Below are positions 16,185 through 25,627 of a stretch of 64,000 nt of DNA, piece by piece (positions within the stretch are counted from its first letter, which is position 1; every line of letters begins with the position of its first letter). The DNA comes from Sphingomonas lycopersici (GTDB lineage: Bacteria; Pseudomonadota; Alphaproteobacteria; Sphingomonadales; Sphingomonadaceae): NCBI RefSeq assembly GCF_026130605.1, contig NZ_JANFAU010000001.1, positions 186,001 to 250,000 of the forward strand, read 5' to 3'. A model generated the notes under the pieces. It was not told the DNA's origin, made no database searches, and saw nothing but the letters and a program-made list of their open reading frames with translations. Made by a program: the position numbers and the translations under genes.

Positions 16185-16775
16185 TTAAGCGTAGCGGACC
16201 GTCGTCGCGGCACGCCGGCGACGCATCGCCGCGCCCACTGCACCAAGGCCGAGAATCATCATCGCCCAGGTCGTCGGCTCAGGAACGCCGCCCGCCAGGC
16301 CCTGAACCGAAATATCGTCGATATGCCAGTAAGAAGGATCTTGGCGGAACGTAAATTTGAGCAGCGACGGGCTGCCGTTCACCGGCGTGGTGAACGAGAA
16401 ATTGAAATATTGGAAAGCGTTCACATTGGTGAAGGTCTGAAGAACCGTATCACCGATCGATGCTTCGAAGCTGTCGGTCGGCGAGCCGGAATTCGAGAGC
16501 CAGAACGAAACGGTATAGGTCTGCCCGGCAACCGTGTTGAGAAGCTGGCTCAGCGTCCCGGTCGACCCGACCGCACCGAAATAGGCGCCATAAGTGCCGC
16601 TATGCGCCGAGGCGGTGTCCACCCCGGTGAACCCGGTGTTGCCGCCGAGCGTCCAGCCACTGAAATTACCGGTTTCGAAGCCCCCGTTGGTGACCAGTTC
16701 GGCCGCATTGGAGGGGGTAGCGGCGGCGGCCAGCGCCAGCGCGCCCACGCCGGCAAAAACGCGTCTTAATTCCAC
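16185..16775 (-). CDS. PEPxxWA-CTERM exported protein
   Basis: A 196-residue secreted protein. It has a signal peptide (ALALAAAATPSNA), then a beta-rich domain starting ELVTNGGFETGNFSGWT, a form shared with carbohydrate-binding-like modules of DUF642/CBM type. The C-terminus carries VPEPTTWAMM, a hydrophobic helix and an Arg-rich tail (AMRRRR), which is the PEP-CTERM sorting signal recognised by exosortase in exopolysaccharide-producing Proteobacteria. The product probably ends up at the cell surface or in the matrix. Its upstream region shares an AT-rich element with the second PEP-CTERM gene of the window. Confidence 0.88.
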   Translation of the reverse strand: MELRRVFAGVGALALAAAATPSNAAELVTNGGFETGNFSGWTLGGNTGFTGVDTASAHSGTYGAYFGAVGSTGTLSQLLNTVAGQTYTVSFWLSNSGSPTDSFEASIGDTVLQTFTNVNAFQYFNFSFTTPVNGSPSLLKFTFRQDPSYWHIDDISVQGLAGGVPEPTTWAMMILGLGAVGAAMRRRRAATTVRYA

Positions 16776-16830
16776 GTCGACTCTCCCTGTTTGGTAGCGA
16801 GGTCGGCTGGATACAATATTATTAATTGTA

Positions 16831-16840
16831 AATTAACTGA
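16831..16840 (+). promoter_or_regulatory. AT-rich element shared by the two PEP-CTERM promoters, copy 1
   Basis: AATTAACTGA occurs here, upstream of the minus-strand PEP-CTERM gene, and again at 50008-50017 upstream of the other PEP-CTERM gene. CAATTAA read in each gene's own direction also lies 45-46 bases before both ATGs (here 16828-16822). In a GC-rich genome this AT island probably contains the promoter or an activator site. Confidence 0.4.
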
Positions 16841-16930
16841 TTCTTTCGGACCTTGTCCCCGGTTGGTACAGTCAATCGCGGCTTCTCCGCTCACTTGCGC
16901 CGGCGCGCTCGGAACGGCGCTTTCAGCCCT

Positions 16931-18451
16931 TCACTTGCCGACCTCGATATAGATCGGATTGCCGACGAGGATGAGCCGGCCGGCAGCATCGCGCACCTCC
17001 GCGCGCACCCAATGCCGGGCGTTGTCGGCGATCCAGCTCGCCAGCGCAATCGCGCCATCGCGCTGGATATCGCGGCGGAAGGCCGGATCCGCCTCGCCGT
17101 CGACGACGAGCTGGATCGTGCCGCCCGACGCGCCCCTCACCTCCGCCGCGAGACGGACACGCTCGCCCGGCCGCAGCCGGAGCGCGCCGCCCATTACGGC
17201 CTTGGCCTCGCCGTTCGTCGCCGAGATATCGAGAAAGCGACCCTTGACGCCGTAGACGTCGACGAATGCGCGGCCGGCGCGGACGCCGTCGATGAAGCCC
17301 TGCACCGTAAGCTCGCGCATGAAGACGACCGTCGTCGGGGTGCCGATCGCACCCGGTTGATCGGAAGGGAGATCGGCATTGTGGTTGTCGCTGCCGCCGA
17401 TCGCGGTCACGCGCTGGCCGGCGTTGAGCAATTTCTGCCAGAGCGCAAGGCCCTGCAACGGGCTCTCGGCCGATTTGGTCTCGGCCATCGTGCCGCCATT
17501 GACCACCTCGATCGCCTGCACCGCGCCGGCCGGGAGATCGTCGACGCGCCAGCCGCAGCCCATGCAGATTTCACCCGACGGCGCGCCGGCATGATTGAGC
17601 GAGACGATCCCGCCCTCGCGCTTCACCTCGTCCATCCACTTGGCAGCCTGTGCATAGCTTGGCGCGGTCATGCGGAAATCGAGGAAGGCGGTCGGGCCGA
17701 AAACGTTGGAATGGCCAAAGAAGGTCGTGACTTCGCGACCGGGAATGAGCAGCAGTCGATCGAATGCGCCCTGCAGCGCGCGCAGCGCGTCATAATGTGC
17801 GGTCGTATTATGATCGGTCAGCGCGATGAAATCGAGCCCGCGCTTCGCCGCCGCCTCGACGGTGCGATAGACCGGGCACGGCACCTTCTCGCCCTTCTGG
17901 GACAGGCACTTGCCGTCGCTGTTGCCGCTGTGCATGTGGAGGTCGCCGCGATACCAGCCGGGAGCAGCATTGATCGGCGCATCGGCGAACGAGGTCACCG
18001 TCGGCGCGCGCTCGATATAGATGCGCGCCTCGAACGGCGCCGTCGCGCCCTCGCGGATATTGGGCGCGCCGAGGATCAGATGCCATTCGCCCGCCGGGAG
18101 CGGCCCAGGCAGATAGCCCGGCGTCGCATCCTCCGCGCTCAACGTCATCCGGTCACGCGTGCCGCCGCTCCAGCCGCGAAAGCGCTGAGGATCGGCAAGG
18201 CCGAGATCGATGACCGAATGCTGCGCCTTGCCGCCATAGCTGAACTCGATCGTCAGCCGCGTCACGCCGGCGGGGAGCGTGAAAGGTATTTCGCGATAAT
18301 GCTCATAATCGGCGCGCCCGAGCGTGCCGCGCAACGTCAGATCGGGAACCGCATTCGCCTGCCCTGCCGGTTGAGGCAGGGTTTGGGCGGGCGCGGGCGA
18401 CGCGAGACAGGCCAGCGCAAGGCCGAGCACGGCGGATGCGATCCCCTTCAT
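16931..18451 (-). CDS. CehA/McbA-family PHP metallohydrolase, exported
   Basis: A 506-residue exported hydrolase. A signal peptide (LALACLASPAPA) is followed by an N-terminal beta domain (about residues 30-160) and a PHP-type metal-binding domain. This shows RGDLHMHSGNSDG near residue 170, FIALTDHNTTAHYD near 210, PGREVTTFFGHSNVFG near 240 and a late GGSDNHN near 350. This matches the CehA/McbA group, which includes carbaryl hydrolases and phosphoesterases. The gene starts three bases after the stop of the upstream TonB receptor, so the two form an operon: receptor for import, hydrolase for processing a substrate in the periplasm. The substrate is unknown. Confidence 0.82.
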   Translation of the reverse strand: MKGIASAVLGLALACLASPAPAQTLPQPAGQANAVPDLTLRGTLGRADYEHYREIPFTLPAGVTRLTIEFSYGGKAQHSVIDLGLADPQRFRGWSGGTRDRMTLSAEDATPGYLPGPLPAGEWHLILGAPNIREGATAPFEARIYIERAPTVTSFADAPINAAPGWYRGDLHMHSGNSDGKCLSQKGEKVPCPVYRTVEAAAKRGLDFIALTDHNTTAHYDALRALQGAFDRLLLIPGREVTTFFGHSNVFGPTAFLDFRMTAPSYAQAAKWMDEVKREGGIVSLNHAGAPSGEICMGCGWRVDDLPAGAVQAIEVVNGGTMAETKSAESPLQGLALWQKLLNAGQRVTAIGGSDNHNADLPSDQPGAIGTPTTVVFMRELTVQGFIDGVRAGRAFVDVYGVKGRFLDISATNGEAKAVMGGALRLRPGERVRLAAEVRGASGGTIQLVVDGEADPAFRRDIQRDGAIALASWIADNARHWVRAEVRDAAGRLILVGNPIYIEVGK

Positions 18452-18454
18452 CGA

Positions 18455-20944
18455 TCAGAACTTGTACATGATCGCGGCGCGGTAATTCCGGCCGATCAAC
18501 GGGCGCGCGATGAAGGTGTTAGCGCCCGCATCGCTGTTCTGCAGCTCGCCGGCGCGGGGATTGCCCTCGGTAAGCCCCAGCGAATTGTTGAGATTGTCGA
18601 CATAGCCGTAGAGCGACAGACGATCGTTGATCTGCGCACGGGCGCTGAGGTTGATCGTGCCATAGGCCGGCAGGCGCACCGAGTTCGCGGTGTCGACATA
18701 ACGCTTGCCTTCATATTCCCATGACGCCTGCACGCGCAGCTTGCCGTCGAGCAGATTGACCCCGGGCACCACGCGCAGGCTGACGGTCGGCACGCGGATC
18801 AGGCGCTTGCCGTCATAATCGTAGAATTTGCCCGCGGCGTCGGTATAGGTCAGGCCCTTGTAGCGCGGATCCTGCAACGTCGCGGTGGCCGAGAGATCGA
18901 ACCAAGACGTCGGCCGGATCGTCCCCTCCAGCTCGACACCGAAAGTCTGTGTATCGGCAAAGCGCGCTTCGGTGACCGAGGCGCCGGTATTCAGATCGAA
19001 GCGATAGTTGGTGAAAGCGACATTGTTATACTTGGTCCAGAAGCCGGTGGCATAGAGATCGATCAACGGGCTGGTATATTTGAAGCCGATCTCGCCCAGG
19101 TGCATCGTCTGGATCACCGGGGTCGCGGTCGCGCTGGTGACGTAATTGCCGAGGCTCGGCATACGGTTGGCATAGGTATAGCGCGCGAAGAGACCCGCCG
19201 CGCGATTGAACTGATAGTTGACGCCGCCCGTCAGCGTCGCGTGGCTGAAGGTCTTGTCGTAATTGGCGTAGAGACCGCTGCCGGTGATGATCGACGAGGT
19301 CGCCGGGTTGTTCGGATCGAGGTTGACCGTCTTCTTGAGCCCGACCGCACCGCGCGCCCGCATCGTTTCCCAGCGTACGCCGCCGTCGATACGCAGCCTG
19401 GGCGTAACCTGCCATTCGTCGGAGACATAGAGCGCGTGGGTGGTCTGCTCCCCGTGCGCGTCTTCCCACTCATAGCCATATTTATAGATGCCGTTGTCGG
19501 TGAAGGTCTTGAGGACTTTGCCCGCGGCATCGACCGCCACGAGATTCAGCAAGCGGGAATTGTTCTGCACGTCGAGCAGCGCCGTCGAGGAATAGCGGCT
19601 GAAATCCTCGTCGATATGCGCGAAATAATAGCCGAACGTGATGTCATGCGTCGTCGCGCCCATCTCGAAGCGATGCGCGACGCGGGTGTCGCTCATGAAC
19701 TCCTTGACTGGCAGGGTGAGACCACGCAGGCCACCGATGATCACCAGCCCGTTGCCGTTCTGGTTGGCCGTATCGTAGATCTGGTTCGGCGTGGTCACGT
19801 AGCGCAATTGCAGCGCGGTCGCGCCCGGCGCCTGGCCCAGCAGGCCGGCATTTTGCTTCAAAAGGCTGGCTGCGCTCTGCAGCGCGTTGGGGAAAACGCC
19901 GTTCCGCTGCGTCTGCGTGTCGGTGTAGCGCGAGGTGTTGCTGATCTTCCAGCCGTCGACCGGCTCGATCTCGAACTTGCTGGTGAGCTGGGTACGCTTG
20001 ACCTGGGTGCCGAGGCTGTTGTCGAATTTATAGATGCTGCCGTCGCCCTGGATCATCTTGACGAGCTGCGTCTCGGGGCCGGCGACGGTGCCCTCGTGGC
20101 CGTCGAAGCCGGGCACCGCGCGGATCTTGCCGTCGGGATAGGTGCGCATCGGAATGCCGAGATAAAGCGCGACGATGTCGTCCATGCGCTTCGCATCGAA
20201 ACTGAACTTGGCGTTGCCCCAATCCTTCGAGATCGTGGCACGGACCTGCCCGCCGCGATTGGCGGTAAAGCCGGGATCGCGCACGCCGCCCTCGGAGCGA
20301 TAAAAGCCGCCCACCGCCGCCTTCCAGCCGTCGCCGATCGGCGCGCCGACCCAGATGTCGGTGCGGTAGAGGTTGTCGGCACCGACGCTCATCTTGATCA
20401 GCCCCTCGGCGTGCTCGCCGACCTGACGGGGAATGAAGTTGATCGCACCGGCCGGGGCGTTCGAATAAAAGAGCGACGCCGGGCCGCCGCGCACCACCTC
20501 GATGCGGTCGATCGTCTCGTCAAGGCGGAAGACCTGATCGGCGTTCAGATAGCCGAGCGCCGGATCGTGCTGGACGGGAATACCGTCTTCGAGCAACTGG
20601 ACCGAACCGAAGCCGTCGACCGGCACGCCGCGTGCGCGGATGTTGCCGCTCGCTTCGCCCCCCGACGCCTCGACCCAGAAACCGGGGACCGATTTCAGCG
20701 CTTCGGTCACGCTGGTCGGCGCCTGCAGGCGGAGCGCTTCCTCGCCGATGCTGGTGATCGAATAGCTGGTTTCGGATTTGGTGCGCGCGCCTGTGCCAGC
20801 GCGGCCGGTGACGACGATGTCGCCGCCGCTCTGGCTCGGCTGGGCCTCTGCGGTGTCGGCGGGCTTGGCGTCCTCGGCCCAGGCCGGTGTCGAAACGGCG
20901 CATAGCAAGGCGAAGATCGACGATGTCATCTGCAACGATTTCAT
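18455..20944 (-). CDS. TonB-dependent receptor, FecA-like, no STN domain
   Basis: An 829-residue outer-membrane receptor with a signal peptide ending STPAWA, a TonB box (GDIVVTGRA), a plug (VTEALKSVPGFWVEASGGEA, GPASLFYSNAPAGAINFI) and a barrel ending in the YKF terminus. It is closely related to the receptor at 22826 over the plug and the final strands (LGLTEGNPR). It lacks the STN signalling domain, so it cannot signal to FecR itself. The ATG at 20944 starts the signal peptide; the frame open further upstream is not used. The metallohydrolase follows in the same operon. It is divergent from the ECF sigma gene and is probably that sigma factor's target. Confidence 0.88.
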   Translation of the reverse strand: MKSLQMTSSIFALLCAVSTPAWAEDAKPADTAEAQPSQSGGDIVVTGRAGTGARTKSETSYSITSIGEEALRLQAPTSVTEALKSVPGFWVEASGGEASGNIRARGVPVDGFGSVQLLEDGIPVQHDPALGYLNADQVFRLDETIDRIEVVRGGPASLFYSNAPAGAINFIPRQVGEHAEGLIKMSVGADNLYRTDIWVGAPIGDGWKAAVGGFYRSEGGVRDPGFTANRGGQVRATISKDWGNAKFSFDAKRMDDIVALYLGIPMRTYPDGKIRAVPGFDGHEGTVAGPETQLVKMIQGDGSIYKFDNSLGTQVKRTQLTSKFEIEPVDGWKISNTSRYTDTQTQRNGVFPNALQSAASLLKQNAGLLGQAPGATALQLRYVTTPNQIYDTANQNGNGLVIIGGLRGLTLPVKEFMSDTRVAHRFEMGATTHDITFGYYFAHIDEDFSRYSSTALLDVQNNSRLLNLVAVDAAGKVLKTFTDNGIYKYGYEWEDAHGEQTTHALYVSDEWQVTPRLRIDGGVRWETMRARGAVGLKKTVNLDPNNPATSSIITGSGLYANYDKTFSHATLTGGVNYQFNRAAGLFARYTYANRMPSLGNYVTSATATPVIQTMHLGEIGFKYTSPLIDLYATGFWTKYNNVAFTNYRFDLNTGASVTEARFADTQTFGVELEGTIRPTSWFDLSATATLQDPRYKGLTYTDAAGKFYDYDGKRLIRVPTVSLRVVPGVNLLDGKLRVQASWEYEGKRYVDTANSVRLPAYGTINLSARAQINDRLSLYGYVDNLNNSLGLTEGNPRAGELQNSDAGANTFIARPLIGRNYRAAIMYKF

Positions 20945-21007
20945 GAAGCTACCCCGTTTTCCAACCTTGTCTTCAAGCCCCTCTCGCGGGCGCATCGCGT
21001 CCCGTTG

Positions 21008-21030
21008 CCGGACGCGCGAGATGCGTCCGG
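21008..21030. promoter_or_regulatory. Inverted repeat in the receptor/sigma divergent region
   Basis: CCGGACGC, seven bases, GCGTCCGG: a perfect 8-bp dyad located 64-86 bases before the receptor start and about 190 bases before the sigma gene. It may be an operator or a leader hairpin for the receptor mRNA. Function is not known. Confidence 0.35.
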
Positions 21031-21217
21031 ACACAGGCCGCATTGCCGTGATCCGAGCTGTCGTCGCGGAGACGGGGCGGGCGCGCGATCCCGCTACTGC
21101 GCGCAAAAATATTTTCGGGCAGGGGATCGGGACGTCGGCACGAGCGCTTTGCCCGCCGCGCGACTGTCAATCATCTGTAACAAGCCAGTTCTAGGCGAGG
21201 TCCATTCCGCAATCGCG

Positions 21218-21811
21218 ATGGGGCGCCGAGACATGGCCTGGCTGCGTGACATCGACATCTGGTTTGCCGATCGGGTCTTCGTCTTCAGCGATCAGCATCG
21301 CCGCTACGCCATCAAGCTGGCGCGGCAGCCCGAAGAAGCCGAGGAGCTGGTGCAGGAAGCCTATGCGCGCCTGTTCGCGCTCGACGACTGGTCGTCGATC
21401 GCCAATCCGCACGCCTTCACGATGCGCATCATCCGCAACCTTGCGATCGAGCGCTTCCGCCGCGCCGATATCGTCCGGCTCGATCAAAGCGCGCTGCTCC
21501 GCGCGGTCGATATCGCGGACGACGACCCTACCCCCGATGTGGTGGCGATGGATCGCGCCGAGCTTCGGCAGGTCGCCACCGTGATGCAGGATATGCCGCC
21601 GCGAATGCGCGAGGCGCTGTATCTCCGCCGAATCGAGGGTTTGCCGCCCGCCCAGGTAGCGGAAAGGATGAACATCTCCGTCTCCACCGTGGAAACACAT
21701 CTGGTAAAGGCCCTGCGCCTCTTAGTAAAACGGTTGGATCGCCGGGAAACCGGGGCGAAGGCGGAGCACGCAACTTCATGGGAGAAGAAGGAAAGGCAGG
21801 GGCAAGTCTGA
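21218..21811 (+). CDS. ECF sigma factor, FecI-like
   Basis: A 197-residue extracytoplasmic-function sigma factor. Region 2 runs from AIKLARQPEEAEELVQEAYA through HAFTMRIIRNLAIERFRR. Region 4 runs from MPPRMREALYLRRIEGLPPA to MNISVSTVETHLVKAL. The following FecR-type anti-sigma factor and STN receptor place it in an iron-starvation/FecI-like surface-signalling group. The start is uncertain: ATG 21218 and ATG 21233 are in frame, and neither has a good ribosome site. The gene overlaps fecR by 34 bases. Confidence 0.85.
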   Translation: MGRRDMAWLRDIDIWFADRVFVFSDQHRRYAIKLARQPEEAEELVQEAYARLFALDDWSSIANPHAFTMRIIRNLAIERFRRADIVRLDQSALLRAVDIADDDPTPDVVAMDRAELRQVATVMQDMPPRMREALYLRRIEGLPPAQVAERMNISVSTVETHLVKALRLLVKRLDRRETGAKAEHATSWEKKERQGQV

Positions 21812-22752
21812 GCGACCGGGCCGTCGACTGGCTGGTGGCGCTCGACTGCGGCACCGCCGACCGCGCCGCGTTCGAAGCCTGGCGCACCGCCGATCCCCGC
21901 CACGCCGCCGCATTCGCCCAGGCCGCCGCGACCTGGCGACGCACCGCCGATCCGCGCCTGTCGGTCCTGCTCGATCAGCCGGCCGAGGCTCAGCAGCCGG
22001 CGACTGAGCCGACGCCGCCCCCGCCGGCGATGCTCTCGCGACGGGCCGTGGCCGGCGGGGCGCTGGCGGCGCTGGTCGCGACCGTCGGCACCGGTACGTT
22101 CCTGGCCTGGCCGCGCCGGGCCTATGCCGCGACCGCCGTCGGCGAACGGCGCACCCTCATCCTCCCGGACGGCAGCTACGCGCTGCTCAATACCGATACG
22201 CGGGTCGGCTGGCGGTTCGACGATGAGCGCGATTTCTGGATCGAGCGCGGCGAGGCGACGCTCCTCGTGCGCGAGGCCGCGAAGCCGTTTCGCCTCAACA
22301 GCGATCCGATCGATGCGCGGCTTGGCGCGGGCAAGTTCAACCTGCGGCTGGAGCGAGAAAGCGCACAGCTCCTCGTCCTCGCCGGGCGAGCGGCGGCGGT
22401 CTATCGCGGCACGCTGGCGCGGACATTGGCGGCGGGCAATGCGCTGGTCGTCGACGGCGCGGGGGCGCAGGTCTCCCACTTCTCGCCCGCCGCCATTGCC
22501 GCCGCAACGGCGTGGGAGCGCGGTGAGATCGTGTTCAACGGGATGCGGCTGGACCGCGCGCTTGCCGAGTTCAATCGCTATCTGCCCGAGAAGATCGTGC
22601 TGCAGGATGCCGATCTGGCGCCGACGCGGCTTGGCGGCTCGTTCAGGATCGCCGATCCCGACGGCTTCCTTCAGGCGCTGCAGCAGGGATTCGATATCGG
22701 CCATCGCCAGCAGGGCAATCAAATCCGGCTGTTTCGACGTCGCGCCGCTTAA
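21778..22752 (+). CDS. FecR-type anti-sigma factor
   Basis: A 324-residue membrane-spanning regulator. The N-terminal DUF4880-like cytoplasmic part (AVDWLVALDCGTADRAAFEA and WRTADPRHAAAFAQA) binds the sigma factor. One hydrophobic segment near residues 87-110 (VAGGALAALVATVGTGTFLA) crosses the inner membrane. The periplasmic FecR domain follows (VGERRTLILPDGSYALLNT) and ends in an STN-like tail (IVLQDADLAPTRLGG). It would relay occupancy of the STN-bearing receptor to the sigma factor. Its ATG lies inside the end of the sigma gene. Confidence 0.88.
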   Translation: MGEEGKAGASLSDRAVDWLVALDCGTADRAAFEAWRTADPRHAAAFAQAAATWRRTADPRLSVLLDQPAEAQQPATEPTPPPPAMLSRRAVAGGALAALVATVGTGTFLAWPRRAYAATAVGERRTLILPDGSYALLNTDTRVGWRFDDERDFWIERGEATLLVREAAKPFRLNSDPIDARLGAGKFNLRLERESAQLLVLAGRAAAVYRGTLARTLAAGNALVVDGAGAQVSHFSPAAIAAATAWERGEIVFNGMRLDRALAEFNRYLPEKIVLQDADLAPTRLGGSFRIADPDGFLQALQQGFDIGHRQQGNQIRLFRRRAA

Positions 22753-22825
22753 ACGTCGAACCGATGTGATCGCGCCAGCCGCAAGGTGACACGAAGCTGA
22801 CGCGGGCAGGCGGCATTGGCGAATC

Positions 22826-25594
22826 ATGCACGTAACGCGCGGGGTCCTGATTGGCATGGCGATGCTCGTCGCCGCACCCGCGCATGCGGCGACGGGCGAG
22901 GCGCCGGTCCGCTTCGCTATTCCGGCGCAGACGCTCGCCGGCGCGCTCGACCAGCTCGCGCGCCAGATCGGGGTGCAGATCCTCTATCCCTATGACATTG
23001 CGGCAGCGCGCCGGAGCGGTGGCATAAACGGCCGGATGCCCGCGCGCCGGGCGCTCGATCGGCTGCTCCGGCGCAGCGGGCTCGAAATCGCGACCTTCGG
23101 GGGCAAGGTCATCAGTCTGCGCGTGGCTCGCCCGGCTACGGTGCCGCCCTCACCCGCGCCGCGCGCGACGCCGCCACGACAGATTCCTCTCCCCGTGCCG
23201 GCCGCGGAGCCGCCGCGCGACATCGTCGTCACCGGCCGTGCGGCGGAAGCGCCGCTCCGCGAGACCGAACTCAGCTATGCGATCACCCGGATCGACGCGG
23301 CCGCGCTGTCGCGCCAGAAAGCGATATCGACCGCCGATCTGTTCAAGCAGATCCCCGGTTTCTGGGTCGAGGCGACCGGCGGCGAGGCGAGCAACAACGT
23401 CCGCGCGCGCGGCATCCCGACCGACGGCTATTCGACCGTCGCGCTGCTCGAGGATGGCCTGCCGGTGCAATATGACGGCGGCCTCGGCTATCTCAACACC
23501 GATCAGATATTCCGCATCGACGCGACGATCGACCAGGTGGAGGCGGTGCGCGGCGGTCCTTCGGCGATCTTCGCGCCCAACGCTCCTGGCGGCAGCGTCG
23601 ATTTCATCACCCGCAACGGCCTCAAAAACCCGGGTTATACGCTTTCCGGCACGCTCGGCAGCTTTGGCTATGCGCGGATCGACGGGTTCGCCGGCCTGCA
23701 GCTCGCACCGACACTCGGCGTCTCGATCGGCGGTTTCTATCGCGCCGACAACGGGTTGCGTGATCCGGGCTATCCGGCCGACCGAGGCGGGCAGATCCGC
23801 GCCGGCATCGACTATGACGACGGCCGGCTCCGCCTGTCATTCAACGTCAAGCGGCTCGACGATCGTGTCATCCTCTACCTGCCCGTGCCGCTCGAATTCG
23901 ATGCGCGGGGCCAGGTCCGCGCCATTCCCGGCTTCGATCCGTTGCGCGACACCTTGGCCGGGCCGGATAATGCACATGTCCTGCTCAAGACCCCGAACGG
24001 GCCCTATGATTTCGATCTGACGCAGGGCACCCGCAGCCATGTCACTTTCTATAGCCTCGCCGGGCGGCTTGCGCTCGGCGAGCGGACATTGCTGGAGGTG
24101 AGGACGCGGCTGCGCACCGGCACCACGCTGCGTAACGGTCTTTTCCCCACCGGGCGGCCGATGCCCGCGAGCGCCTATCTCGACAGCGTGCACACCCAGC
24201 TTGCCGCGGCCTTCCCGAACAGTTCGGCGGTGCAGATCCGCTTCGCCGGCACCGCGCAACCCTTTGCGCCGAACAACAATGGCAACGGGCTCGTGCTTGG
24301 CGCCAATCTGCTCTCGGTCGCGCTGCCGATGGACGAGTTCATCGGCGACGCGCGATTGAAGAGCGTCTTCGATCTTCTCGGACATCATGACGCAGCGGTC
24401 GGCCTCACCTACGGCGACAGCCGCTGGCACTATGACCGCCAGATGGCGACGGCGCTTCTCGAGGTCAGCGGCCGGGCCAGACGGCTCGACGTGGTGGCGA
24501 TCGATCCGGCCGGCCGGGACGTTGGACGGCTGACCGACAATGGTTTCATCCGCTACGGATCGCTGTTCGATTCGGTCGCGATGAAAACCGCCAATGTCGC
24601 GCTATATCTGGCGGACGAATGGGCGATCGCCCCGCATTGGCGCGTCGATCTCGGGCTGCGCTGGGAGCGTACCCGGATCGGCGGCGACGTGATGACCTCC
24701 AGGCCGTTCGACCTCGGCGACCCGACGACGCTCGCCGACGATGCCGTGATCGGCGGCACCGGCGTCACACGGCCGATCGACCGTCGGTTCGCCGGACTCA
24801 ACTGGACGACCGCGATCAATTTCAATCCGTTTCCAAGCCTGGGCCTGTTCGCGCGGTTGACGCGCATCGCGAGGTTGCCGAGCGCGAGCGAATTCTACGC
24901 ATCGCCGAACCGGACCGACGAAGCCATCGTCCCGATCACGATGGCGGAAGCCGGCCTTATCGCAACGCGACCGCGCTGGAACCTGTCCGCCGTCGGCTTC
25001 GCGACGCATTTCGCGCGATTGCCCTTTACCGACTATCGTTTCGACACCGTGTCGAACAGTTATGTCGAGCGGACGTCGATCGCCGATACATCGACCATCG
25101 GGCTGGAACTCGCCGGCCACGCCGAGCTGATCGGCCCGTTGCAGCTCGACATGCAGGCGACGCTGCAGGATCCGCGCTATCGCAACTTCAGCTATGTCGA
25201 GCTGTCGTCCGGCCAGTCGGTGACGCGCAATGTCACCGGCAACCGGCTCGTCCGCGTGCCGCGCCTTTCGCTCCGCCTCGCGCCGAGCCTCAATCTGTTC
25301 CGCGGAAAGCTGCGCATCAGTGGCGAACTGATGCATTATTCCAGCCGGTTTGCGGATATCGCCAATACGCAGCGCCTGCCGGCCTTTTCGCTGCTCAACG
25401 CCAGCCTGAACGCGAAGCTCAACGATCGGGTCGGCTTTGCGCTCAATGCGACCAACCTCACCAATGCGCTCGGCCTCACCGAGGGCAATCCACGCGTGGG
25501 GTCGTTCGATGCGGGCGGCATGAGCAACGGCTATTTCCTGGCCCGGCCGGAATTCGGCCGCAGCATCCGCGGCACGCTCAGCCTGTCTTATTGA
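22826..25594 (+). CDS. TonB-dependent transducer receptor with STN domain
   Basis: A 922-residue FecA-like receptor. After the signal peptide (MLVAAPAHA), residues about 28-98 form the STN (secretin/TonB short N-terminal) domain (RFAIPAQTLAGALDQLARQI, VQILYPYDIA, ALDRLLRRSGLE), which contacts FecR in the periplasm. A Pro-rich linker, TonB box (RDIVVTGRA), plug (LFKQIPGFWVEATGGEA, GPSAIFAPNAPGGSVDFI) and barrel ending in LSLSY follow. It is paralogous to the receptor at 18455. The gene is 73 bases after fecR on the same strand. Together the three genes make a complete cell-surface signalling cascade; the ligand is unknown. Confidence 0.9.
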   Translation: MHVTRGVLIGMAMLVAAPAHAATGEAPVRFAIPAQTLAGALDQLARQIGVQILYPYDIAAARRSGGINGRMPARRALDRLLRRSGLEIATFGGKVISLRVARPATVPPSPAPRATPPRQIPLPVPAAEPPRDIVVTGRAAEAPLRETELSYAITRIDAAALSRQKAISTADLFKQIPGFWVEATGGEASNNVRARGIPTDGYSTVALLEDGLPVQYDGGLGYLNTDQIFRIDATIDQVEAVRGGPSAIFAPNAPGGSVDFITRNGLKNPGYTLSGTLGSFGYARIDGFAGLQLAPTLGVSIGGFYRADNGLRDPGYPADRGGQIRAGIDYDDGRLRLSFNVKRLDDRVILYLPVPLEFDARGQVRAIPGFDPLRDTLAGPDNAHVLLKTPNGPYDFDLTQGTRSHVTFYSLAGRLALGERTLLEVRTRLRTGTTLRNGLFPTGRPMPASAYLDSVHTQLAAAFPNSSAVQIRFAGTAQPFAPNNNGNGLVLGANLLSVALPMDEFIGDARLKSVFDLLGHHDAAVGLTYGDSRWHYDRQMATALLEVSGRARRLDVVAIDPAGRDVGRLTDNGFIRYGSLFDSVAMKTANVALYLADEWAIAPHWRVDLGLRWERTRIGGDVMTSRPFDLGDPTTLADDAVIGGTGVTRPIDRRFAGLNWTTAINFNPFPSLGLFARLTRIARLPSASEFYASPNRTDEAIVPITMAEAGLIATRPRWNLSAVGFATHFARLPFTDYRFDTVSNSYVERTSIADTSTIGLELAGHAELIGPLQLDMQATLQDPRYRNFSYVELSSGQSVTRNVTGNRLVRVPRLSLRLAPSLNLFRGKLRISGELMHYSSRFADIANTQRLPAFSLLNASLNAKLNDRVGFALNATNLTNALGLTEGNPRVGSFDAGGMSNGYFLARPEFGRSIRGTLSLSY

Positions 25595-25627
25595 GCCTGC
25601 GAGATTTATTGCCGCTGGGCGAATCCC

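Noticed and set aside
16853..18724. 623-codon plus-strand frame over the CehA/McbA gene
   Set aside because: Antisense to an exported hydrolase with PHP motifs. Composition is typical of shadow frames.
19100..20905. 601-codon plus-strand frame over the TonB receptor
   Set aside because: Antisense shadow of a gene with clear plug and barrel motifs.
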